6,012 bases of DNA from Ruminococcus sp. GTDB taxonomy: Bacteria > Bacillota > Clostridia > Oscillospirales > Ruminococcaceae. Both the position numbers and the translations under genes were made by a program. Location of the stretch: contig JAGAQS010000185.1 of NCBI GenBank assembly GCA_017622635.1, positions 1-6,012 on the forward strand, written 5' to 3'. Numbering within the stretch: position 1 is the first letter of the stretch; the number at the start of each line of letters is the position of its first letter. Below the pieces are notes generated by a model. The model was not told the DNA's origin. It worked only from the letters and a program-made list of their open reading frames with translations, and made no database searches. Shown here in pieces: positions 1-5,751 of the stretch.

Positions 1-1132
1 CCACCTCATATGGCAGACAGCTTTCCTGAAGATGAACCATGTCAAGAACAAGTGTCTCGAACTTAAAGCCGTTATTCTTTTCGGGAATGACAAAACCGCC
101 GTTACTGCCCATATACGGAATTTTTTTCTCAACAACGTGTACAGGCATTTTTTCCGAAATAATATCTTCCAGCCTGTCCACTCTGAAAAGGTAATTTAAA
201 ATAACACCGTATTTATAGGCAAGCTGACCGCTTTCCGTCCTGAGAGTACGCATTTCTTCGGTCATTTCATAATATTCAACGATTGACGGCTTGCCGTCCT
301 CAAGACAAAGCACACCGACTTTTTCGTCGGGTGATACCTTGCTAACGACTTTACTTCCCGACTGACTGCCCGAATTTATAACCGCACCTATAAAACACGG
401 GTCTGCAATCTGTTGAAGAACGTTGTCAACCGCAAAAACGTTTATCCATTCAATGCCCTTGTTCTTTATATCGTTCAGAAGTCCCGCACGTACAATTGAC
501 GAAAACCAACCGCCGTTACCGTTCGGTGAAATAGATATATCAGACTTGCTTTCCATATAGATTTTACCGTTGAAGTCCACGGACGGTGCCATGTCCTGAA
601 TAAAAAATTTTATATAACTGCTGTCATATCCGAAATAATTCTTTTCCTCAAAGAAACTGACTGTATCATGATGATTCTTTTCGCTAGTCATTATATACAG
701 CGGAACATATGCACCCGTACTTTCAACCACTTTAAGAAGATTGTTCATAAGACATTCAAATATATAGAGTTCCTTTGTAACACCTATATTGAACATACCC
801 TTAGGCTTGTCAAAACCGAGACGTGTACCCTGTCCACCTGCAAGAAGAACAGCCCCGACCTTTCCGTTTTTTATTGCCTCTGCACCTGCGGAATAATATT
901 TTTCTCTGTTTTCCGCAATATCTTCAACGGTAACAGCACCCAGCGGTTCAAACTTTCCTCTTTTTGAAGAAATATCTTTTTCTTCCAGATTTTCAAGGAC
1001 AGAAAAATCAGTCATTTCAATCTGCGAAAGAAGTTCGTCTTTTTCGTTTTCGTTCAGTTCGTCATAATAATCAAGTATATGTTCCTGACCGTATTTTTTC
1101 AATATGTCTTTTGATGCATCAAATGTAATCAC
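1..1132 (-). CDS. UDPGP-family (UAP1/AGX-like) UDP-sugar pyrophosphorylase, 3' end cut by window edge
   Basis: This cytoplasmic nucleotidyltransferase makes a UDP-sugar and PPi from UTP and a sugar 1-phosphate, either GlcNAc-1-P or Glc-1-P. It starts at GTG 1130-1132 and is open to base 1, giving 377 complete codons. The nucleotide-binding loop LAGGQGTRLG is at residues 97-106, followed by PKGMF (110-114) with the conserved Lys111. Other family blocks are PLYIMTSE (144-151), SPNGNGG (202-208), FAVDNVL (233-239), ADPCFIGA (243-250), VEYYE (285-289) and VEKKIPY (334-340). These line up in order with human UAP1 as I remember it, and closely enough to exclude the unrelated bacterial GalU and GlmU types. 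The C-terminal FxPxKN region falls beyond the window. Against human UAP1 the NAGNI block reads KYGVI (307-311), so the sugar preference is uncertain. The GTG start is chosen because a GAGGGGG ribosome site lies 8 bases upstream. Two promoters precede it. The family call is firm; the substrate is not. Confidence 0.92.
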   Translation of the reverse strand, partial: MITFDASKDILKKYGQEHILDYYDELNENEKDELLSQIEMTDFSVLENLEEKDISSKRGKFEPLGAVTVEDIAENREKYYSAGAEAIKNGKVGAVLLAGGQGTRLGFDKPKGMFNIGVTKELYIFECLMNNLLKVVESTGAYVPLYIMTSEKNHHDTVSFFEEKNYFGYDSSYIKFFIQDMAPSVDFNGKIYMESKSDISISPNGNGGWFSSIVRAGLLNDIKNKGIEWINVFAVDNVLQQIADPCFIGAVINSGSQSGSKVVSKVSPDEKVGVLCLEDGKPSIVEYYEMTEEMRTLRTESGQLAYKYGVILNYLFRVDRLEDIISEKMPVHVVEKKIPYMGSNGGFVIPEKNNGFKFETLVLDMVHLQESCLPYEV

Positions 1133-1140
1133 AGATACAA

Positions 1141-1147
1141 CCCCCTC
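1141..1147 (-). promoter_or_regulatory. Ribosome binding site fixing the GTG start of the pyrophosphorylase
   Basis: The minus strand reads GAGGGGG with 8 bases to the GTG at 1130-1132. No in-frame ATG lies nearby, and the next in-frame Met is residue 40, well inside the conserved reading. This site therefore decides the start. Confidence 0.75.
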
Positions 1148-1191
1148 TTAATATTTTTTTATTTTTACAGAAATCCGGTTCTGTTCTGAAT

Positions 1192-1220
1192 ATTATATCA
1201 TATTAAAACTTTTCAGTCAA
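1192..1220 (-). promoter_or_regulatory. Proximal sigma-A promoter of the pyrophosphorylase gene
   Basis: On the minus strand the -35 is TTGACT (1215-1220) and the -10 is a perfect TATAAT (1192-1197), with a 17-base spacer. The start of transcription would be near 1185, leaving a leader of roughly 50 bases before the GTG. The position and near-consensus boxes make this the main promoter candidate for the gene. Confidence 0.82.
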
Positions 1221-1264
1221 GCATATAATGTGCATTTTATACAAATATATGCTAAACATATGCA

Positions 1265-1293
1265 ATAATACAGTTGGTTTTGTCAATTGTCAA
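1265..1293 (-). promoter_or_regulatory. Distal sigma-A promoter of the pyrophosphorylase gene
   Basis: On the minus strand the -35 is a perfect TTGACA (1288-1293) and the -10 is TATTAT (1265-1270), with a 17-base spacer. Transcription would start near 1258, about 70 bases upstream of the proximal start. The -35 lies inside a perfect 7-bp tandem repeat (1280-1293). The gene would then have two tandem promoters. The region is AT-rich, so a chance match is possible, but the spacing and -35 are ideal. Confidence 0.62.
1280..1293. repeat. Perfect 7-bp tandem repeat overlapping the distal -35 box
   Basis: The plus strand reads TTGTCAA twice in a row (1280-1286, 1287-1293), which is TTGACAATTGACAA on the minus strand. 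It places two TTGACA hexamers 7 bases apart, and only the upstream one (in minus direction) has a -10 at proper spacing. It may be an operator half-site pair or simply a duplicated -35. Confidence 0.6.
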
Positions 1294-1329
1294 CAAAAAT
1301 CACTGTTGAAAATTAAACAAAGATACATA

Positions 1330-3069
1330 TCAGGTTGCAAACTGACTGTTATAAAGTTCGGCATAGAAGCCGTTTTTATTCATAAGTTCACTGTGGTTGC
1401 CCTGTTCGATAATATTACCGTTTTTCATTACAAGAATAGTATCTGAATTTTTTATCGTTGAAAGACGGTGGGCAATGATAAAACTTGTACGTCCTTCCAT
1501 AAGTTTAGTGAAAGCTCTCTGTATACGGTGTTCCGTACGTAAATCTATTGAACTTGTCGCCTCGTCAAGAATAAGCATGGGCGGATTCATAAGCATAATC
1601 CTTGCTATACATATAAGCTGCTTCTGACCCTGAGAAAGTCCGCTGTCCTCACTTATAACAGTATCATAGCCGTTGGCAAGGCGTTTTATAAAGCCGTGTG
1701 CGTGTACGGATTTTGAGGCAGATATAATCTGTTCACGTGTCGCATGAGGTACACCGTAAGCGATATTTTCCGCAACCGTTCCCGTAAATATCCAAGTCTC
1801 CTGAAGAACCATTCCGAACTGACTACGCAGGCTGTCACGGGTAATATCATTTATATTTTTTCCTGAAACCGTTATGCTTCCGCCGTCTATATCATAGAAT
1901 CTCAGAAGAAGATTTATTATAGTGGATTTACCGCAACCCGTAGGTCCTACTATGGCGACTTTCTGACCTGACTTTACATCAAGACTGAAATTACGGATAA
2001 GTTTCGTTTCGGGAGTGTACGAAAAACGAACATTGTCAAAACAAAGATTTCCCGTACATTCTGTAATTGTTTCCCTGTCCGAATCGTCGGGAACTTCTTC
2101 CTCATCAAGTACATCAAAAACTCTCTGTGCGGACGCAACGGCATTCTGCAATTCCGCAAACACACCCGATATTTCATTGAAAGGTTTTGTATACTGACTT
2201 GAAAATGACAGAAAACTTGTAAGTTTTCCGACGGTCATAGTTCCCACAAATCCTACTGCACCGGTAACACCCAACGCACCCATAAGACCTACAGCTGCAT
2301 AAATCATGCCGTTTACAAAACGTGTAACGGGGTTTGTGATTGAACTGAAAAAAGTAGCTTTTACGCCTATTTTTCCATAGTCACTGTTTATTCTGTCAAA
2401 ACGTTCCATTGCCCTGCCGTCGTACACAAAAGCCTTGACAATCTTCTGATTTCCTGCCATTTCTTCGGCAAGACCCACCATGTCACCACGAAGTTTTGAC
2501 TGTTTCATATATGAATCATGTGAAGCTTTTGTGATTTTAGATGCGGCTATAAATGAAAGCGGTGTCATAAGAACAACGACAATCGCTATTCTGAAATTTA
2601 TGAACATCATAAAAACAAGCGTTCCGATAATGGTCATTATACTGCTGAAAAACTGTGTGAATCCCTGTAAAAGACCGTCGGACACAATTTCAATATCATT
2701 GATTACACGGCTTGTAAGTTCACCTTTTGTGTGACCGTCGATATATTTCAGCGGAACTCTTTCCAGCTTGTTGAAAATATCTGCACGCAGGTCACGTATG
2801 GTCAGAAACGCAAGTTTATTTGTGCATAAACTCATAAGCCACTGAAAAATACCGCTTGCTGTAACTATAACAGCCATTTCAAGAACGATTTTTTTAAGAC
2901 CGTCAAAATCAACTTTGCCCTTTTCAATGCAGAAGTCAACGGCATCACCTATAAATACGGGAACTAAAAGCGAAAGTCCGACTCCTGCCAGTGCAAATAT
3001 AACTGTACAGATTAAATATTTTATATACGGACGGGCATATGAAATGACCCTTTTAAGAGTATCAGACAT
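1330..3069 (-). CDS. ABC half-exporter, consensus-site subunit of a heterodimeric multidrug-type transporter (TM288/BmrD-like)
   Basis: This 579-residue membrane protein has the usual length for an ABC half-exporter: six transmembrane helices (about 15-43, 61-84, 139-160, 162-180, 252-278, 282-300) followed by one nucleotide-binding domain. The ATPase motifs are complete in catalysis: Walker A GPTGCGKST (375-383), Q-loop Gln423, Walker B MLILDE with catalytic Glu503, D-loop SSID and switch His534. The signature is LSQGQ (478-482), not LSGGQ, as in TM288 of Thermotoga. The C-terminal GFYAELYNSQF also resembles that family. With the protein encoded just upstream it should form one exporter in the cytoplasmic membrane, supplying Walker A/B to the active ATP site and the altered signature to the inactive one. 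ATG 3067-3069 overlaps the preceding stop as TGATG, with AGGAGG (3077-3082) 7 bases upstream, so translation is probably coupled. The stop TGA is at 1330-1332. The substrate cannot be told; drugs, lipids or peptides are all possible. Confidence 0.97.
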   Translation of the reverse strand: MSDTLKRVISYARPYIKYLICTVIFALAGVGLSLLVPVFIGDAVDFCIEKGKVDFDGLKKIVLEMAVIVTASGIFQWLMSLCTNKLAFLTIRDLRADIFNKLERVPLKYIDGHTKGELTSRVINDIEIVSDGLLQGFTQFFSSIMTIIGTLVFMMFINFRIAIVVVLMTPLSFIAASKITKASHDSYMKQSKLRGDMVGLAEEMAGNQKIVKAFVYDGRAMERFDRINSDYGKIGVKATFFSSITNPVTRFVNGMIYAAVGLMGALGVTGAVGFVGTMTVGKLTSFLSFSSQYTKPFNEISGVFAELQNAVASAQRVFDVLDEEEVPDDSDRETITECTGNLCFDNVRFSYTPETKLIRNFSLDVKSGQKVAIVGPTGCGKSTIINLLLRFYDIDGGSITVSGKNINDITRDSLRSQFGMVLQETWIFTGTVAENIAYGVPHATREQIISASKSVHAHGFIKRLANGYDTVISEDSGLSQGQKQLICIARIMLMNPPMLILDEATSSIDLRTEHRIQRAFTKLMEGRTSFIIAHRLSTIKNSDTILVMKNGNIIEQGNHSELMNKNGFYAELYNSQFAT

Positions 3070-4799
3070 CAGTTGCCCTCCTTTTCGTTCATCTGTGATT
3101 TGTAAATTTCACTGTAGATTTCACAGTTTTCAAGAAGTTCATCATGTGTACCGATTCCGACCGTTTCACCGTCGTCCATAACAATAATCTTGTCAGCATC
3201 TTTAAGTGAAGTTGTACGCTGTGAAATCATTATAACGGTAGTATCGGGCATATCGTTTTTAAGTGACTTACGGAGTGCGAGGTCTGTCGCATAGTCCAAT
3301 GCACTTGTCGAGTCGTCAAGTATTATAATATCGGGATTTCCGACAATGGCACGGGCTATAGAAATTCTCTGTTTCTGTCCGCCCGAAAGATTTTTACCGC
3401 CCTGTGAAATCCTCGTATCAAGAACGTTCGGCATTTTGCTTACAAATTCCCACGCCTGAGCGGTTTTAAGGGCAGAAATAATTTCTTCGTCCGTGGCATC
3501 TGCCTTTTTCCAACGCATATTGTCCCTTACAGAACCCGTAAACAACACAGCTTTCTGCGGAACAATTCCTATTGATTTTCTGAGTTTGTCAAAATTATAG
3601 TTTTCAGACTTCACACCCGAAATAAAAATTTCACCCTCTGTCTGTCTGTAAAAACACGGTATAAGGTTTGCAAGAGTTGACTTACCGCTACCCGTACCGC
3701 CTATAATTCCGAGCATTTCACCCCTTTTCAGAGTAAACGAGACATTCTTCACGGAACAGTCACCCGCTTTTTCATATGCAAACGAGACATTTTTAAATTC
3801 AAGTATATTTTCACTGTCCCTGTGTTCAGACGGCTTTTCGTCACCGTCTGACATTTCGGGCTTGATGTCAAAAATTTCGCTTATACGGTTGGCGGACGCA
3901 AAAGCCTTTGTAAACGTAACAATAAGATTTGCAAGTACTATAAGTGCAAGCAGAATCTGCGTCATATAGTTTACAAGTTTTGTCAGTTCACCCTGAGTGA
4001 GATGACCTGCGTCAATTCTTACACCGCCGAACCACAGTACAGCAACTATACCGAGATTCATTACCATGAAAGAAAACGGGTTCAGAATTGATGATATTCT
4101 GCCGACAGCTATTGAACTTACGGCTATATCGTCAACTGATTTTCCAAATTCTTCAATTTCCTCTTTCTGTCTTGAAAATGCCCTGATAACTCTCGTACCC
4201 TCAAGATTTTCACGTGTCAGCATTGACGCTCTGTCAAGATTTTTCTGTGTTGTCCTGTACATAGGCACGGTTTTGTGCATGACGGTTACTATCACTATTG
4301 TCGTAAGAACCGCAACAATCAGAAATATAAGCGAAAGTTTAAGGTCTGTACGCATAGCCATGACCATTGCACCTATTACAAGAAACGGCGAACGTGTGGC
4401 AAGTCTTATAAACATATTCACACCGTTCTGAACCGTGTTTGAATCATTAGTAAGACGGTTTACAAGTGAGGCAGTACCCACCTTGTCGATACTGCTGTAC
4501 GAAAGTGAATTTATATGTTTATATAATGCGGTACGTAATTCCGTACCAAAACCATACGCACATCTTGCTGCGAGAAACTGACAGGTCAGTGCAAAGGCAA
4601 GACCACAGGACCCCAGCAGTACTATAACTCCCGACATACGCAGTATATAACCCGTGTCATTGTTTGCTATTCCGACATCAATTATCTTCTGCATCACAAA
4701 CGGGACTATCAGTTCAAATATTGCTTCGAGCAATTTGAAAAAAGGACCGAATATAAGTTCTTTTTTATAGTTCTTCAGATATTTCAGCAGTTTTTTCAT
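3069..4799 (-). CDS. ABC half-exporter, degenerate-site subunit of a heterodimeric multidrug-type transporter (TM287/BmrC-like)
   Basis: This 576-residue half-exporter has six predicted membrane helices (about 15-36, 54-76, 138-157, 158-177, 245-262, 275-297) and a nucleotide-binding domain from about 332. Motifs are Walker A GGTGSGKST (367-375), Q-loop Gln415, an intact signature LSGGQ (471-475), Walker B IIILDD (491-496) and D-loop SALD (499-502). Two catalytic residues are changed: the Glu after Walker B is Asp496, and the H-loop His is Gln527 in ISQRTT. TM287 carries the same kind of changes, which mark the ATP-binding but poorly hydrolysing site of asymmetric exporters. Its partner is the next gene, which overlaps by one base. 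The degenerate subunit coming first is common in such pairs. ATG 4797-4799 has AAGGAG (4804-4809) upstream at a rather short 4-base spacing. The lipoprotein gene ends 23 bases before it, so the three genes probably form one operon. The substrate is unknown. Confidence 0.97.
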   Translation of the reverse strand: MKKLLKYLKNYKKELIFGPFFKLLEAIFELIVPFVMQKIIDVGIANNDTGYILRMSGVIVLLGSCGLAFALTCQFLAARCAYGFGTELRTALYKHINSLSYSSIDKVGTASLVNRLTNDSNTVQNGVNMFIRLATRSPFLVIGAMVMAMRTDLKLSLIFLIVAVLTTIVIVTVMHKTVPMYRTTQKNLDRASMLTRENLEGTRVIRAFSRQKEEIEEFGKSVDDIAVSSIAVGRISSILNPFSFMVMNLGIVAVLWFGGVRIDAGHLTQGELTKLVNYMTQILLALIVLANLIVTFTKAFASANRISEIFDIKPEMSDGDEKPSEHRDSENILEFKNVSFAYEKAGDCSVKNVSFTLKRGEMLGIIGGTGSGKSTLANLIPCFYRQTEGEIFISGVKSENYNFDKLRKSIGIVPQKAVLFTGSVRDNMRWKKADATDEEIISALKTAQAWEFVSKMPNVLDTRISQGGKNLSGGQKQRISIARAIVGNPDIIILDDSTSALDYATDLALRKSLKNDMPDTTVIMISQRTTSLKDADKIIVMDDGETVGIGTHDELLENCEIYSEIYKSQMNEKEGN

Positions 4800-4822
4800 A
4801 ATTCTCCTTATAACAACCTATA

Positions 4823-5566
4823 TTAAAATTGAATTTCCATGAAGTCAATAAGCCTGTCAAATGCGGCACTGTAACTTATATACCACTGTCCGTCAATCAG
4901 AAGAACGGACGCAGGTTCTGCTACGAACACTTCTTCATTTACGTCATTCTTATAGAATGGTATTTCACATACATAACCGTCTGTAACGTTGATACCGAGA
5001 TTTGAATTTATTTCTGCAAGTTCTTCTTCCGAATAATGTTCAACGGTTGTTTCGTCGATATTCAGTGACCATGTATCACTCTCCGATTCATTGTAACCGT
5101 CCATAATACTGTGAATATTTTTTATTGAGGCATCTATGGCAGACAATACACTTTCCTTTGTAAAAATCTGATTGAGTGTCTTGTCGTCCTCACCGTTTTC
5201 GGTTTTCAGATAATTTTTCATATAGGTATCGAAAGCAGTTATTTCACTCGGACAGAAAAGCGAATATACAGCGTTTGCGTCACCGTTTATATAAGCCTGA
5301 TGATAAGCGTCAAGAACCGCCCTGTATTCTCCGTTACTGCTTGCCGACGCTGTTTCCGTAATTGTTTCGGTCACTGTCTCCGTTGAAACGGCTTCCGTTT
5401 CCGTCTCGGCTGACGTTGTAAGTTCGGGGGGTGTTTCCTGCGGTTCTGTTGTAGCCACAATAATTTTACCCGAAGTATCTTCTTCCGTCTTTCCCTCACA
5501 GCCGGCAAAAGCCGAAACTGTCGCACATACTGTCAGAGCCGTTATAAATCTTAAAAATTTTCTCAT
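4823..5566 (-). CDS. Uncharacterised lipoprotein with Thr/Glu-rich linker and probable NTF2-like domain
   Basis: This is a 247-residue exported protein. Residues 1-22 form a lipoprotein signal peptide with a basic MRKFLR start, a hydrophobic core (about 7-20) and the lipobox FAGC with Cys23 as the lipidation site. Phe at -3 is less usual than Leu. Residues 24-78 are a low-complexity Thr/Glu/Ser linker that should act as a wall-spanning stalk. The rest (about 79-247) begins YRAVLDAYHQAYINGDANAV and ends with VLLIDGQWYISY. A helix with a 'GD...V' turn first and a 'DGQWYI' strand late is the pattern of small NTF2-like/SnoaL-like secreted domains; this fold call is inference. I do not recognise a named family. 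ATG 5564-5566 has GGAGG (5573-5577) 6 bases upstream. An in-frame TTG 27 codons earlier is the -35 box itself and cannot be the start. It is first in the operon with the two ABC genes, so an accessory, ligand-binding or sensing role is possible. Confidence 0.85.
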   Translation of the reverse strand: MRKFLRFITALTVCATVSAFAGCEGKTEEDTSGKIIVATTEPQETPPELTTSAETETEAVSTETVTETITETASASSNGEYRAVLDAYHQAYINGDANAVYSLFCPSEITAFDTYMKNYLKTENGEDDKTLNQIFTKESVLSAIDASIKNIHSIMDGYNESESDTWSLNIDETTVEHYSEEELAEINSNLGINVTDGYVCEIPFYKNDVNEEVFVAEPASVLLIDGQWYISYSAAFDRLIDFMEIQF

Positions 5567-5572
5567 ATTTTT

Positions 5573-5577
5573 CCTCC
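5573..5577 (-). promoter_or_regulatory. Ribosome binding site fixing the ATG start of the lipoprotein
   Basis: The minus strand reads GGAGG with a 6-base spacer to ATG 5564-5566. This start places the basic signal-peptide residues at the N terminus. It also lies downstream of the promoter, unlike the longer in-frame reading from TTG at 5645-5647. Confidence 0.85.
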
Positions 5578-5618
5578 GATGATAATTTTTTATTCCCCGT
5601 AAATCCCTGAATATTTCT

Positions 5619-5647
5619 ATTATACTATCATATCCTGTTTCAGTCAA
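5619..5647 (-). promoter_or_regulatory. Sigma-A promoter of the lipoprotein-ABC exporter operon
   Basis: On the minus strand the -35 is TTGACT (5642-5647) and the -10 is a perfect TATAAT (5619-5624), with a 17-base spacer. The start of transcription would be near 5612, giving a leader of about 45 bases. It lies between the carB terminator and the lipoprotein start and is the only good promoter I see for the three-gene unit. A perfect tandem repeat begins one base upstream of the -35. Confidence 0.87.
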
Positions 5648-5648
5648 T

Positions 5649-5670
5649 TGTAAAATCAGTGTAAAATCAG
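5649..5670. repeat. Two perfect tandem 11-bp repeats abutting the operon -35 box; candidate operator
   Basis: The minus strand reads CTGATTTTACA twice without a gap (5660-5670, then 5649-5659), and one base later the -35 begins at 5647. An 11-bp direct-repeat period just upstream of the -35 is the arrangement bound by OmpR/PhoB-type response regulators, whose box is a heptamer plus a 4-base A/T spacer repeated. The repeat is seen directly; the operator role is inference. No regulator gene lies in the window. Confidence 0.6.
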
Positions 5671-5686
5671 AAAAAAGCGATTTTTT
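5671..5686. repeat. A6/T6 inverted repeat upstream of the operon promoter
   Basis: Six A, then GCGA, then six T on the plus strand, directly beside the tandem repeats. As RNA it would be an all-A:U stem and too weak for a convincing terminator. As DNA it gives two A-tracts, which could bend the helix or act like an UP element for the promoter. Confidence 0.4.
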
Positions 5687-5711
5687 GTGTACATTCTACA
5701 ATTTTTTATTA

Positions 5712-5744
5712 CAAAAATACTGCCGGACAAAAATATCCGGCAGT
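5712..5744 (-). terminator. Intrinsic terminator of carB
   Basis: On the minus strand ACTGCCGGA (5736-5744) pairs perfectly with TCCGGCAGT (5719-5727) around an 8-base loop, and the stem is followed by ATTTTTG. The 9-bp GC-rich stem begins 7 bases after the carB stop codon. The other strand lacks an equally good T-run right after the stem, so it is assigned to minus-strand transcription. It isolates carB from the lipoprotein operon. Confidence 0.93.
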
Positions 5745-5751
5745 TGATTTA

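Noticed and set aside
668..967. Plus-strand open frame of 99 codons.
   Set aside because: It lies wholly antisense to the well-conserved pyrophosphorylase coding sequence and has no recognisable protein features; it is a shadow frame.
1221..1252. Inverted repeat GCATATA/TATATGC between the two tandem promoters.
   Set aside because: It is 7 bp, AT-rich, with an 18-base loop and no T-run. It is easily expected by chance in this composition, although an operator cannot be excluded.
1290..1309. Stem TCAACA/TGTTGA as a terminator for the ABC operon.
   Set aside because: The stem is only 6 bp, mostly A:U, with a 9-base loop and no T-run after it; it also overlaps the distal -35.
1133..1329. A riboswitch or structured leader before the pyrophosphorylase.
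   Set aside because: The leader from the proximal promoter is only about 50 bases, and I see no conserved aptamer-like motif or terminator/anti-terminator pair.
1228..1446. Plus-strand open frame of 72 codons starting in the intergenic region.
   Set aside because: More than half is antisense to the end of the ABC gene, there is no convincing ribosome site, and the region in front carries minus-strand promoters.
1974..2177. Minus-strand open frame of 67 codons inside the ABC gene.
   Set aside because: It is in another frame within the linker and Walker A region of a full-length, motif-complete ABC protein; it is a shadow frame.
4066..4431. Plus-strand open frame of 121 codons.
   Set aside because: It is antisense to the membrane domain of the degenerate ABC subunit. 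Its hydrophobic look mirrors the codons of membrane helices on the other strand.
5567..5647. A longer lipoprotein reading starting at TTG 5645-5647 (274 residues).
   Set aside because: That TTG is the first three bases of the -35 box, upstream of the predicted transcription start. It has no ribosome site and would bury the signal peptide 27 residues in. ATG 5564-5566 has GGAGG at good spacing.
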